DNA from: Trichobilharzia regenti
Taxonomy: Eukaryota > Platyhelminthes > Trematoda > Strigeidida > Schistosomatidae
Assembly: GCA_944472135.2 (NCBI GenBank)
Contig: CALYDD020000431.1
Coordinates: 1 to 64,000 of the forward strand
Length of the DNA stretch: 64,000 bases
Direction of reading: 5' to 3'
Shown here in pieces: positions 45,978-58,142 of the stretch. The notes under the pieces were generated by a model. That model made no database searches and was not told where the DNA came from. It was given only the letters and a program-made list of their open reading frames with translations. Position 1 is the first letter of the stretch. Every line of letters begins with the position of its first letter. The position numbers and the translations under genes are program-made.

Positions 45978-48900
45978 GACCTAATCAAGCTATACTGGCT
46001 GAGACTTATGTCTCTTGAGGTTCTACCATGCCAGGCAGGTTGTTTGGATAGCGGTTAAACAAAAAGCAGCTACCCAATCCAACATCATGTCCAATACAAA
46101 ATTACAAAATTTCATGCCGGATCGGCCGTGGCCCGGATTAACAACGACCGCGCTTCCTGCTGCCGTGTCACAGGGCGGGAGTGATAAATCTGCTACTGAG
46201 ACACACCAAACAACAAAGAACAAACAAAAACAGGCCGCGTGTGACCGGCCTCAAGCAGTTGTCCCCTGGGCTCTGCGGTCACGCAACCAACTTCCACGGT
46301 GTGGGCAGCCGGGAAGTAACAATCGCCCTCACAATCCGAAACGCACACGAAACCTCTCTATTACTCACTCATCTTTGTCTTCATCTTCATCTCTATCATC
46401 TTGCCTTCCTTCCACTGATGCAACTCCTCGACTTGATAGCTCTCCACTTCCTCTCCACTCTGCGTCCACTAAAAACGATGGAAGCCAAAAAACCACCACC
46501 GACAGCCTCTTAAAGCCGCGCCACCAATTTCATATAGGAGCTCTTAATGTTAGGACACTTTGCCAAATAGGACAACAAGCATCACTAGCCAAGACCCTGG
46601 CATCACGAGCCATTGATGTATGCTGTGTTTCAGAAACACGCATACAAGACCCAAGTGTGGTTATTCACCTAACCCCACCTGGCCAACAGGTTGAATCTGC
46701 AAAATTCACCCTGAGGGTGTCAGGAGATGCCACAGCTAGTTCACGAGGATTAGCTGGCGTAGGGATAGCTTTGAGTACTAGGGCAGAAAAGACATTGCTT
46801 GACTGGATCCCGGTAGATAGCCGAATGTGTGCTGTCCGCCTGAACGGATCAGTAAGAAGGAGGAAGGACTGCACTACTCGCCGATGCCTTTTCGTAATCT
46901 CCGCCTACGCCCCCACTGACTGCAGTTCAGATGAAACGAAGGATGAGTTCTACCAAAAGCTGTCTAGTTTGGTGAGAAAGGCTAAACGCTCAGACATAGT
47001 CGTTCTAGCTGGTGACTTTAACGCTCAAGTAGGGAAATTGTGTCAATCTGAGAAGGATGTCGGTGGCACCTATGGAGTTCCGTGCCAGCGAACCGACAAC
47101 GGTGACCGTCTCCTACAGTTCTGCTCTGATAATCATTTGTTTCTTGTAAGCACTAACTTCAAACACAAGGAGAGACACTGTTTGACTTGGAGACCCCCTT
47201 CATCAAACCAACGCTGGACACAAATAGACCACATAGCAATAAGCTATCGTTGGCGTGGGTCGGTAGGAGATTGTCGCTCCTTCTGGAACACGTGCGTAGA
47301 TACCGACCATGCACTGGTCCGCGCTCGGGTGTGCTTACGACTGAACGGACGTAGGAAACAGCTGGCGGTAAAACCATCACGTCCCCAGCTCGATCAGGAA
47401 ACTAAATCCGTATTTGAGGAAGAACTAGCTAAACACATATCTGTGTTCGACAGCTGTGCTCACCCTGAAGAAGCTTGGAAAAATATCCAGGCAGCCATAG
47501 ATACAGCTGTAAAAGCTGTGAATAAGGTAAACCCAAAGGTGAGTAAAAACCACTGGATCTCCACCGCCTCATCCGAACTGATAGATGCTAGAAGACTTAT
47601 TCCGGCGAGCTCCGAATTCAATGAGGAGCGAAAGCTGCACAAGAGGAAACTTACGAAAAGTCTCCGCAAGGACCGTGAACAGTGGTGGGCGACAAAAGCC
47701 AAAGAGATGGAGAAAGCTTCGAGGATAGGCAACACCAGGCAACTCTTTGGACTCATCAGGGAAACGGGTGGGAGAAGACAAATCATTAGTGAGACAATCT
47801 CGGAAAAAAATGGCACTATAATTAGCTCACAGGATAGACGACTGGATCGTTGGAAAGAGCATTATGAGGAGCAGTTTAATTTGCCCACAGCCACGCTCAA
47901 CCTTCCGAGCATCCAACACCTCCCTGAATGGGATATAGATACAGGTCCTCCGTCACTAACTGAGGTTACTAAAGCTGTCACCAATCTGAAACTAGGCAAA
48001 GCAGCGGGACCTGATGGAATGACTCCAGAGGTATTTAAGTACGGTGGAGACAGCTTACTGTCCGGATTAACTGAGGTACTAGGCAGCGTCTGGGAATCAG
48101 AAGAAGTCCCATCGGGTTGGTGTAAGTCACTGATTATCCCCATATACAAGAAGGGAGACAAGTCTTCCTGTGATAATCACAGAGGGATTAGCTTGACTAA
48201 TATAGTATCTAAAGTCTTAGGCTCAATAATCATGCGTAGACTGAGTGGTGCTCGGGAAGCACAAACACGAGAGAGCCAGGCAGGCTTTAGACCAGGAAGA
48301 GGGTGTATTGATCATATCTTCACCCTCCGACAGATTCTAGAACATAGGCATTCCTACCGGCGTCCAACAGTCATTATATTTCTTGACCTAAAGGCAGCAT
48401 TCGACTCTGTCGATCGGGAAGTTCTCTGGAGATGCTTGGCTGTAAAGGGAATTCCGAGAAAATATATTGCACTGATTAAGGCACTCTATTCGTACTCATA
48501 CAGCCAGGTGAGGGCTTACGGCGAGCTGTCATCTGAACTGATGACGACCAGTGGTGTCCGTCAAGGATGCCCATTATCTCCTTTTCTATTCAACTTCATC
48601 ATAGATGTGTTAATGGACTTAACCCTAGGTGACTTCAGCGACTCAGGGATTGACTTGCTACCTGGGAATAATCTCGTTGACTTGGAATATGCAGACGATA
48701 TAGTCCTTCTAGGCGAAGACGCTGACGAAATGCAGAGTCTTCTAAACACCTTGAGCAGCAATCTACGAATGTTTGGCATGCGATTCGCTCCCGCCAAATG
48801 CAAGATGATGTTACAGGACTGGACTACATCGACGCCTAGTTTAAAAATAGGAAGTGAAGTGGTAGAGCACGTTGACCGCTTCACTTATTTGGGAAGTACC

Positions 48901-49702
48901 ATCAGCCCCAACGGGCTGATCTCTGACGAAATCTCAGCACGAATACAAGGGGCTCGTTTCGCATTTGTTAGTTTACGCCGACTCTGGCGTAGACGAGATG
49001 TTCGACTATCGACCAAAGGGCGGGTGTACTGCTCATCAGTCCGCTCCGTCCTCCTTTATGGTTGTGAGACCTGGCCACTGAGAGTGGAAGACATGAAAAG
49101 ACTAGCTGTCTTTGATCATAGGTGCCTGCGTTCTATTTCCCGTGTAAAGTGGCATAATAAGGTGAGCAACATGGAGGTTAGGCGTAGAGTTCTAGGTAAA
49201 CAGGGGAAATCAATCGACGAAGTCGTGAAGCTACAAAGACTGAGATGGTTAGGACATGTGTTACGTATGCCAAGCCATCGCCTCCCTCGACGAGCAATGT
49301 TAGCGGATATAGGGTCAGGCTGGAAAAAAGCTAGCGGCGGTCAAACAAAAACTTGGCATCAGTCAATGAAATCCACAACAGTTGGTCTAAGCCACGTAGG
49401 AAGGTGTAGACTTCCAGGCTGGGGTCCTCGGGACGGTAAAAATCTATGGTTGGAAACAATTGGTGACATGGCTCAAAATCGTTCTCAGTGGCGCAGATGC
49501 ATCCACTCCCTGTGACTTATGATCTCCAATGAAACTGTTTTGTATTTCTTTATTACTCCTTTGTCTCACACCTCTGCTCACTGTTTCTATTTGCTTTTCT
49601 TGTACTTTCTTCTCTTGCTTCGCGTGCTACACGGAATGTGGCGACTTGAACTTCCGCACATTTGTGCAAAGTTCTATGTCGAAAACAGACAGACAGACAT
49701 AT
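45978..49702 (+). mobile_element. Full-length or nearly full-length RTE-like LINE, intact ORF
   Basis: About 3.7 kb, absent from the matching place in unit 1 (27265-27300). Very short leader, one long ORF, a ~187-base 3' end and a (CAGA)n tail at 49687-49702. The same 3' end occurs at 60813-61451 and 63909-64000. The insertion removed about 15-30 bases of target and left no obvious duplication. Confidence 0.9.
46015..49515 (+). CDS. LINE endonuclease-reverse transcriptase polyprotein
   Basis: 1166 codons without a break. Residues 1-170 are basic and Ser-rich with no known domain. The apurinic-type endonuclease follows (about 172-435): GALNVRTL, VSETRIQD, AGDFNAQVG, TQIDHIAISYRWRG, DTDHALVRA, so the catalytic Glu, Asp and His positions are present. 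RT spans about 620-930: AAGPDGMTPEVFK, IPIYKKGDKSSCDNHRGISL, FLDLKAAFDSVDREV, SGVRQGCPLSPFLF and catalytic YADDIVLL. The C-terminal region has RLRWLGHVLRMP and no RNase H. It would nick target DNA and copy its RNA there. The true start may be Met 25 (46087). It is distinct from the FADD-type RTE at 22953. All motifs being intact, it may be functional. Confidence 0.92.
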   Translation: MRFYHARQVVWIAVKQKAATQSNIMSNTKLQNFMPDRPWPGLTTTALPAAVSQGGSDKSATETHQTTKNKQKQAACDRPQAVVPWALRSRNQLPRCGQPGSNNRPHNPKRTRNLSITHSSLSSSSSLSSCLPSTDATPRLDSSPLPLHSASTKNDGSQKTTTDSLLKPRHQFHIGALNVRTLCQIGQQASLAKTLASRAIDVCCVSETRIQDPSVVIHLTPPGQQVESAKFTLRVSGDATASSRGLAGVGIALSTRAEKTLLDWIPVDSRMCAVRLNGSVRRRKDCTTRRCLFVISAYAPTDCSSDETKDEFYQKLSSLVRKAKRSDIVVLAGDFNAQVGKLCQSEKDVGGTYGVPCQRTDNGDRLLQFCSDNHLFLVSTNFKHKERHCLTWRPPSSNQRWTQIDHIAISYRWRGSVGDCRSFWNTCVDTDHALVRARVCLRLNGRRKQLAVKPSRPQLDQETKSVFEEELAKHISVFDSCAHPEEAWKNIQAAIDTAVKAVNKVNPKVSKNHWISTASSELIDARRLIPASSEFNEERKLHKRKLTKSLRKDREQWWATKAKEMEKASRIGNTRQLFGLIRETGGRRQIISETISEKNGTIISSQDRRLDRWKEHYEEQFNLPTATLNLPSIQHLPEWDIDTGPPSLTEVTKAVTNLKLGKAAGPDGMTPEVFKYGGDSLLSGLTEVLGSVWESEEVPSGWCKSLIIPIYKKGDKSSCDNHRGISLTNIVSKVLGSIIMRRLSGAREAQTRESQAGFRPGRGCIDHIFTLRQILEHRHSYRRPTVIIFLDLKAAFDSVDREVLWRCLAVKGIPRKYIALIKALYSYSYSQVRAYGELSSELMTTSGVRQGCPLSPFLFNFIIDVLMDLTLGDFSDSGIDLLPGNNLVDLEYADDIVLLGEDADEMQSLLNTLSSNLRMFGMRFAPAKCKMMLQDWTTSTPSLKIGSEVVEHVDRFTYLGSTISPNGLISDEISARIQGARFAFVSLRRLWRRRDVRLSTKGRVYCSSVRSVLLYGCETWPLRVEDMKRLAVFDHRCLRSISRVKWHNKVSNMEVRRRVLGKQGKSIDEVVKLQRLRWLGHVLRMPSHRLPRRAMLADIGSGWKKASGGQTKTWHQSMKSTTVGLSHVGRCRLPGWGPRDGKNLWLETIGDMAQNRSQWRRCIHSL

Positions 49703-50029
49703 CTGTGCCTCTCAAGCAATTTTCGGATAGCTATAGAGTAGGACGCAGAGATCTATTTCTTGTATTGAGAACACAACGAGTCGGCTCTAGTCGTTACAGT
49801 CAGGGACGTAACCACACAGTTATTTTGACCCATAATTATTGACCTCCCGTAGAGCTGTAATGAATATACTGATGTGAAGTAACGACTGTGCTGTGTATCT
49901 ACTCCACAATGGTGCCGAATTAACTCTTTCGATCAGGATGGACATCATTTCCTTCAAGGTTGCAGATATGTCCTACTGGCAAGTAAGTAACTTGTACGAA
50001 ACCTACCATTGGAGATTCCTATCGACTAC

Positions 50030-50410
50030 CTCTGGCCGTCAAAATATCAAGTTCTGGTTTGCAGGGATCTGATTGTTCACAGGTTTGATCACGAGTTGAT
50101 ATCAGTTAGAGGACCACTGGAAAATCTGGGAGTACTGAACAGCCTATTTCATCCTAGTTTGCCACTCTTCATCGGTACTCACCCACCGGAGTTCCAGTAC
50201 AGAGCCTTTCCGTTAAAAGGCGAACCCGTAGACCATTAAGACACTAGGATGCGATCCAATGGCCCATGAATTCCGTCTTCTGTCTATTTACAACATATAT
50301 ATATATACATATGTTTAGTGTAACTACCATCCAGGTCTTCCAATGATTCTCGAACTGGTATCAATCCATAGTCAAGTCTGTATTCAGAATATTTTAATTA
50401 CCTAACCTTA
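50030..50410. mobile_element. Family B SINE composite, centre lost (unit 2)
   Basis: Duplicate of 27625-28010; the AT repeat between the halves is shorter. Confidence 0.6.
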
Positions 50411-50974
50411 GTTCAAATATAAACCATGATGGCAAGTTTTTCAGTCTTTTGATTACGTCACGATCTGGACTGGCAGAATTCAATTTGCATCAATGACGGC
50501 TAGACACATGCATGATACTGATTACTCCCCAGTGACCAGTTAATGCCGTCATATATTTAACCCATATGCAGCTGTTTTCAACTTGAAGATAATTCTTGTA
50601 GATATCAACCATTACTTAATCATTCATTTTTCACTGCACACTGAATTGCTTCTTCATTGGTTGAATGATCGCCTGATAAAGTGAAGGCATTTCAAATTCC
50701 CTCGACTTTTATTTTTATATGCCAATAAATGTCGAACATTTTTGTTTTATCGAGTAAAACAACCATAGAAAATTATAAAAATTACTGATAACAAAATAAT
50801 GATAATCAAAATATGAAGTTTGTTTTCAAAACACCTGATATTATTAAAAAAATACATCCTGATATTAGAAGTTCTGCTTTAATATTCACCCCCGCTGCAT
50901 TCCACAATGTTAGACTTGTATCAGATATGACATCTCAGCATAATTGTAGGAATTCAAGTTCCGCATTCACAAGC
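50411..50974. other. Region without a recognised gene (unit 2)
   Basis: Duplicate of 28011-28569. Confidence 0.45.
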
Positions 50975-53187
50975 TGGATTCAGAAGAAACAAGACATGTA
51001 TTGATCAAATCGCCACACTACGGATCATCAATGAAGAAAGCGTGGAATGCCAGTCAACTCTCCACCTCACTCAATTTCATCGACTTTGAAAAGCCCTTCG
51101 ATAGCTTAGCGTCGATCGAGAGGTCATTCCGCAACTACTTCGCTACTACGGGCTCCCATCGACAATTATACATCTCATCCAACAGTTGTACGACATTGCT
51201 GCATTCCAAGTAATCCACAACGGGAAACTCACGGAAGCCTTCGAAGTGAGGACGGGAGTGAGGCAAGGCAGGTTGCCTACTATCGCCAATCATCCTCCTG
51301 ATTGCAGTAGATTGGATAATGCGACTGACAGCGGCGGGAAATGAATGAGGAGACAGGCATAAAATGGACTCACACGAAAACAGACTTGGAGGATCTGGAA
51401 TTCGCCAGCGATGATATATGTCTGATTTCCCACAAACTGGAAGATATACAAGTGAAAAGCAACAAGCTGGCGATAGAAGAAGCATCCAGAGAAGATAGGA
51501 CTTCATGTGAACATAGATAAAACAGAGGTGATGAAGATTCCTGGCCAACACCAACATCAACAGCAGCACAACAACAACAGACAACAATCAGCCAGCATAA
51601 ATGGGAGGAACCTGAAAGAAACAACCTCCTTTACCTACCTACCTACCCACCTACATAGATGGGAAGCATCGTCTCAACTACAGGCACACGGAACTGATGA
51701 GGATATCAAAGCCAGAACCAGGAAAGAAAGACAAGCTTCCATTACTCTCAAGTCTCTGTGGAGGTCAACAGCCCCACTCAGAATCAAAAATAACATCCGG
51801 ATTTTCAACTCCAATGTGAATTCAGTCAGTGCTACTCACTATACGGATCAGAGAATTGGCTAGGGCATCATAAAGAGCATCTCAAACAAACTTCAGACCT
51901 TCATTAACAGTTGTCTTCGCTCAATACCACTCAAGATCAAATGGCCGGCCGGCCGGCCAGAAAAGATCATCAACAGGGATCTATGACAATGAGAAAACCA
52001 ACCCAGCAGGAACCGATTGTGAAACAAATAGGCAGAAAGAAATGGAGATGGATTGGCTGGCCATACTCTGAGGAAACAAGCCATCAAGTGACATCACTAG
52101 ACAAGCCATCGCTCGAGTGGAACCAGGCCGAAAGGGAATCGGCGAGTTGGTCACCAGTTCGAGGGTGACATGGAGGGGGTCATGTGAAGGAAGAGGAGAT
52201 GAAATCATGTGGGGAGACTTGGAGCGGGGTGAAAAAGTTGGCAGAAAACTGAAGGCACTGGAAATGCGAGGCTGAAGCCCTATGTTCCTCTAGGAATTAA
52301 AGGATATAATAATAATAATACAAATATGTATGCAACAACCGCACGAGAAGGTCGACTTTCCCCCCTTTTTATCTTGGTTTCTTGCGAAGACTACCACGCA
52401 TTCCAACAACACCTTAGTTCCACTGAATGTGAAGAAACCCAAAATTAGGGGGTTCATCCCCTCAGTCATTTATGAGTTTGACTGAAACAGTCACTTCTTT
52501 TTTGCAGAGACAATGTAAACAGTATTTTATGCTTTTCTCAGTGTTTCACAGTCAAACTAAAGTTGTTCAGAATGCCTTTTACTTGTATCTTTTAGAGGTT
52601 TTAAAGCTGAATGATTGATAGTTTCTTTGCTTCGTTTTGACCACTAAACTACATTTCCAGATAATTACATATCACTAACCGAGACTAGTCAGGGAATCAC
52701 TAAAAACTATGGAGTAATAGACAGCTATCTCCCCCCCCGTCGCCCCCTTATGTATATAGGTGTGCACTGCTGAAGCGTCAGTCCCTAAACCCAATAAATA
52801 CAACAACTGTTCGATGGACCCCACCCACCCACCTGATTTTCAATGGTCATTTAGCTTATATCAATCTGCATGAAAATCCCTGAATTCTGTCTCTACCAAC
52901 CCAATACTTACTTGTAAACTGCTGTATGTGTCTTATTGATGATATTCAGTTTTCACATAAATAACACTGAAGAAATGAAAAGCTCACAGTGTATGTGTTT
53001 TCGTCCATCTTGTTGTAAATACAAAATTTTAAATGTTTTTGTAAAAACTGATTGTTTTTAAATCTGAAATAAATATGAGTGAATTTCTTCATTTCTGTGG
53101 ATTATTGTTATTTCCATTGTTTCGGAGTAGAACAACGGATCTCCACTCTGTCCTGTTCTCTGGAATCCTCTTTACCTGGCCCCATGA
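50975..53187 (+). repeat. 2.2-kb inverted repeat, arm 2 of unit 2
   Basis: Copy of 28575-30789 and complement of 35281-37490; includes 52320-53187 without a recognised gene. Confidence 0.9.
50985..52320 (+). pseudogene. 5'-truncated, decayed RTE-like LINE (unit 2)
   Basis: Duplicate of 28570-29910; same lesions, plus a longer CAACA run near 51565. Confidence 0.85.
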
Positions 53188-53959
53188 AGCAGTCGGACGC
53201 TTCGGGAGGTCATTCGTAGTGGAAACCATACCCGCCATAATGGAGTCGCGTAGTGAGTTCCATGAAGCTCGAGTATTTAACTACTGTTTCAATAAGGAAT
53301 TAGTTGAAGTCATGAAGACTAGTGTGTTGGGTGGAGGTGAGGGGACAATGACAATAAGATAATATAACCTTGTGGAAGATAAATATTGTCATAGGTGCAA
53401 ATCAGTTAATCGGGGTAGGTGCTGTATTCTACTTATTCTCTAGGTGCTTTTTTTCTTAAATCTAAGCAGTCTCTGTCAAATATCCTACAACCTGTAAGAG
53501 CAACATAACCTGAGACGGGATTGTAATGATGTAGCATCACAAAGTTAGAGAGGATTCCCTTCTGCCTCAGAGGAGTAGGTGTAATCGTTCATATTCATGA
53601 AACTGTCCTCATCAACAAGAAATATAAGAGGTGAAGAGAAATGCTAATCAAGTGTGGCTGCTTGGAATATACAACACTTCACTACACAATGATTTTGTGG
53701 AAACAATACCCAGCAGAAGTGCCAGAATAATAATTCCAATTATTCAGAGCTTCTTAGTTCTTGGAATAACCAAACACACTGTCGAATTCAGAGGATGTGA
53801 CCAGTTGTCATCTTTGGGCTACATTCACCATTATGTCAATCATTCCTCCGATCTTGTGCATCCAATAACAGGCAAGTACACCAATTCTGTTGGAGAATTT
53901 TGTAATGGGTTAAAGAAGAGAATCAGAAATATTTCGATAAAGAAAAGAAGACAAAATTT
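53188..53959. other. Region without a recognised gene (unit 2), with empty SINE site
   Basis: Duplicate of 30790-31769 without the SINE. At 53532-53545 GTAGCATCACAAAG stands where unit 1 carries the ~210-base SINE. Another short segment near 31005-31020 of unit 1 is also absent here. Confidence 0.55.
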
Positions 53960-55385
53960 GCAGTTTAAAATGATATCATCATTCTATTTCACAGGTTCTC
54001 ATCAGCTGCAGACTACCTGAAATTACAATGATTATATAGATGATAATAACATACTTTAATGTTTAAGTGGTAGTAGGGGAGAAATACTGTAAAATTGACG
54101 CATCCAAAATGAAACCATTACAATTTTTTTTAGTTTAAGTTTTCATCATCAACCTATACGCTTTCAAAGTAGAAAAGAGGGGGTAGGGGTAAAACAGAAA
54201 AAAATTAACAAACAGTGTTAGCTCGCAGGTTCACATAGCAACTCAAAGAACAAAAGCAGCTACAGTTTATCAGATTGAGATTTGCTCAGTGAGTTGAGAT
54301 CACTGAATTAGATGGCTAATTAATGTTATCAAAATCGAAATTCAGTTGCCAGGGGAGTGATTAATCACACTCTCTTTCTGTATCCAAAATTCTGGTTTGA
54401 ATCGTTTGATTGTCATCGTTTCGGTAAATCGTAGTAAATTTGCTGTCCTTTGTCTATTTAATATTTTGAAGGACTTAGAAATCTCTACGAGATGCCAGTA
54501 TCAACAATATGCCTGATAATTGCACTCTGAGAATATTTGCTTCCTTTCATGAACAAGTTTCTCGGAATATGTTCAGAAGACCGGATAGAAGGCCTTCTTT
54601 CCCTCCTTCCAACGTACTTGCTCCCCCAAGTGGACGTAAATTCATAAACGCAGTTGGAGGTGACATCAGTAGGGTATTTATTCAGTTTACAGCGGCCTAT
54701 AGAAGAAGTAGTGGTACATAATCTTATGAGTTTATGTTATGCACTCGTCGAGTAGTTAATAGTCCTGACGCGGAAAGAGGGGAAATCAGAAGACCACCAG
54801 GTTTACGATGATACTTGTATTTTCCAGACAAGGAAAATAAATGTCAAACAAGAGTGTGAGTGAAATGGTACGTAGTGTACGAAACAAGTATACAGTACAA
54901 AAGTATATATGAAAATGGCTAATACACATGAACCAATAAATAGACAGTCTTAACATTATTGGTTGTAATGTCATGTTTATTTAGTTAGTGGACAGACAAA
55001 AGCATATTGTCAGTTATAATGAAATATCGATCCATATACACAGCAAAATATAATAGACTGTCAAAAACAAAATACACATCATGTGGATACATATCAGTTT
55101 AGCTGCAGGGACGATTCTTTTTATTGCACCCTTCATTCTTCCGTTAATCTTTTGTGACACTGCATCTCCTTAGAATGGGGGACAAATCAACATTTTCTTC
55201 TTGTCTACAGTTGAGTGTTTTTCTTTCTTCATAGTATTTCTTCTCTACTACCACTTAAACATTGAAGTATGTTAATATTTTCTATATAACCATTGTAATT
55301 TCAGGTAGTCTGCAGCTGATAAGAACCTGTGAAACAGAATGATTCATTTTATACTGCAGATCTGCTCTTTTTTTCCCTATTGAAA
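53960..55385. mobile_element. Element with ~145-bp terminal inverted repeats (unit 2)
   Basis: Duplicate of 31770-33205 with few substitutions. Confidence 0.65.
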
Positions 55386-55964
55386 TCTATCAAGGGAACC
55401 AAATATATACAATCAGAAATATCGATGAATCCCTTAGTAACATGATTTCCAGCTGCCTTGACGAAGAATACATGTATCGGGTATGGTATGAATTCTCTGT
55501 GGATTATCATCAGAGAACCTGGGAGAACAATATTCAGTTTAACATCATGTATCCAGCGTTTTAAATATATTTTTTAATGCAAACGTGACTTATTTCCATT
55601 TCGAATTCTGGATTGGTTATTCAGGGTCATTATGATTTGCGCTGTGATAGTTTAACTTAGCCATTAACACTGCACTTATCCAAGCCTCATAGAATTGATC
55701 AAGAGAATCAATCAGTTCACCTAGACTTTAGTTCGGAAATTCTCTTTTAAAGAAATCATTAGGCACTGCAGAAACCTAAATTGTGTTATGGAAAAGAAAA
55801 GCTATGCATGTTAGTCAAGAGAGACAAGTCAGTCACCTAGCATGTGTTCAGAATAATTACGTCGAGAATAATTGATGTTGAACTACCCTTCAAGGAAGAG
55901 AGTTACCTCCGTCAAATAAATGAATGTTCGATGGGGAATAAAGCAACAAATAACTCTGGCAGGC

Positions 55965-56285
55965 GGTAATCCAACGGGCAACAACCTACTGAACACTAAG
56001 TATGCAGAAGAAAATGAAGATCAATTGGATGTACTCCGAGGAGACCGTTGTGTAAAATCACACTTCATACTCTTGAACTATACGTTAAATGGAAAGCTAC
56101 ACGTTTGACGTCCAAATGGTAACATGGAGGAGATTGTGTGGAGGGAAAATGAAAACTTATGAGCAATTTCGCGGTTGACTAAAACGGATGACAGAGGACG
56201 GAGTTTTAATAGAGATGTCTTGATGAAAGCCTCTGTTCCATTTTGGCAACCTAAGGAACGAATAATAATGTCATAATAACTATTC
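55965..56285 (+). pseudogene. Decayed RTE-like LINE 3' end (unit 2)
   Basis: Duplicate of 33790-34110. Confidence 0.55.
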
Positions 56286-56671
56286 TGTTGTACCTCCATA
56301 TACGCAATCTATACTTTTATTCATTAATAAAACACCTACTTATAAATTATAAGTAGAATATGTGATTTAATGTCAGTAAGAAGCTTGAGCATTGTGGAAT
56401 AGATCAAATAAAGTATAATTATATTTCAATGGTTTACATACAATGATAAGTTTTGTTATTGGTAATATTTCGAGCAAAATTACTACTTCCCGTGTTCACA
56501 CCACTGTTGCTTATACACAAAATGGTGGTTGCTAGCCCCACGCTAATCCTTTCATCTTTCGCAGGCCGGGATCAGTTAGTAAAAGATGTGAGGTATTAAT
56601 GACACATGTTTTTGACTTATATTCATAAGCGTACTGTGAATCTTTCTTGTTCAGAATCTGTATACCCCCAT

Positions 56672-57438
56672 GAATAGATAAGAGGAAACCTACGGTTTAT
56701 TCTTAGCACCAACAACAAGGAACAGTATATCATCATCTGCCTTCCCTCCCCCCCCCTCCCCATTTACAGAGACTCCAAAACTCAATGCATTGCCGTAATG
56801 CCTGGAAGCACCCTCCTCACAACTCGAAAGGAATCCAATTTGGAACTTTAAGAAGGCTATTATTTACACTGGGATAATGAGGTCCGGTTTGAAAGTCCAT
56901 CAGTGATTTCACGAATCTTAAAATGCCACTTTCACATAAATGATATAATATGTTATTTTATTTACTATAGTATGTTATATAGGAATTCTAATTTTTTTTT
57001 CTTTGGATTATGTGCAACACTGACATTCTTTTTGACTATATTTTCCCTTTATTGACTACAAAAAAGTCCGAAAATGTAGGTGAACTTGTTTAAATTACCC
57101 ATTTAACATCGTTTTTTTACCAGCTTCATCATTTAACTTCATCATCATTAACTCATTTTAACCTTTTCTCCAGCCAACCACTACCCCCCTTTTTATCCTG
57201 ATTTTTACCATTTGTGACACTATAAAGTCATTTTCCCCGTCTACTCTTCCCTTTTATTCGCTTTGGAATCAAGGGAAGACATTATTGGTAGTCGCAGAGC
57301 GTTATAGAGAGAACAGTATTGCCTCAAATGCTACCTTACCGATTAGTAATCTACTTGAAGATTCTACACAAGGGGTAAATACTTTGAGATGGAATATGCT
57401 GAGAATTCCGCAGCATGTGTGAACGCGTTTTTCAGAAA

Positions 57439-57475
<37 letters not shown>

Positions 57476-57860
57476 CAATGTGATACAAAAACCAAGATTA
57501 CTGAAGTACTTAGACGGCAATTTATCAATAGGTAAGCACAAATTAACGATAAATATTAATCCAGGCTTAGATTATTAGAGTGGACTTCTTCCTGCTGGTC
57601 ATAGAAGTCTATGGGAGCTTTTCAACAAGCTAGTTTCTATTTAAGAAGGCAGATACTGAACCACATATTAACGACGATGATTACTACACTAAACAAAGTA
57701 TTAAACAATAACAAGTATACACAGATGGAATTATCAACAATTTTTAGATTTGATCCTTTCGTACACTGAGTAATAATACAGTTTGCAATTCAGTAACCCG
57801 AACAATAGTCAAAAGAACGAACTGCATTAGTATATACATATATACACACATATATTTACA
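56672..57860. other. Single-copy region 3' of RAE1
   Basis: Outside the tandem duplication. AT-rich, with a (TA)n run at about 57446-57472. No gene recognised. It should contain the RAE1 3' untranslated region (minus strand, below 57861); no clear AATAAA was found near the stop. Confidence 0.5.
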
Positions 57861-58142
57861 TTAAGATTTTCGACCAGGAGTCATTTCATCCATACACAAC
57901 CGCATGGTAATCTTCACTGGTTTAGAAGGATCAGCGAACTGATATCCTTTGGACCAGTCATAACCTGAAGCATAACAAAATACTTGACCTTTAGGATCGA
58001 ATACACAACAAGTAAGCGGTTGGTCTGGAGAGTCAGCAGTGTGCAGTTTTGTTCTAGCATCTTTGTCCCAAAAAGAATATAATCCATCAGAGCCTACTGT
58101 GGCTAGTGTACCATGAACAGGATGAAAAGCCATATCATTTAC
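57861..58142 (-). CDS. RAE1: RAE1/Gle2 mRNA export factor, last exon
   Basis: 94 codons including the stop, read from the acceptor TTATTGCCAG (plus 58143-58152) with phase 0. The protein begins VNDMAFHPVHGTLATVGSDG and continues SFWDKDARTKL, then CYASGYDWSKGYQF, closely matching the last WD40 blade and C-terminal tail of animal RAE1. RAE1 is a seven-bladed beta-propeller that binds the NUP98 GLEBS motif at the nuclear pore, helps mRNA export, and contributes to the spindle checkpoint and spindle assembly. The end (MTPGRKS) is basic, as in relatives. The open frame continues upstream into the intron, which should not be mistaken for coding. Confidence 0.92.
   Translation of the reverse strand, partial: VNDMAFHPVHGTLATVGSDGLYSFWDKDARTKLHTADSPDQPLTCCVFDPKGQVFCYASGYDWSKGYQFADPSKPVKITMRLCMDEMTPGRKS

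Larger units (their letters stand above)
34497..56671. repeat. Large tandem duplication, unit 2 (22.2 kb)
   Basis: Repeats unit 1 from CAGCCACTGGGA to TATACCCCCAT. It is longer because it holds a 3.7-kb LINE (45978-49702) and keeps 4.0 kb (40532-44532) that unit 1 lacks. The junction between units joins CCCCCAT to CAGCCACTGG with at most one or two shared bases. Confidence 0.93.
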
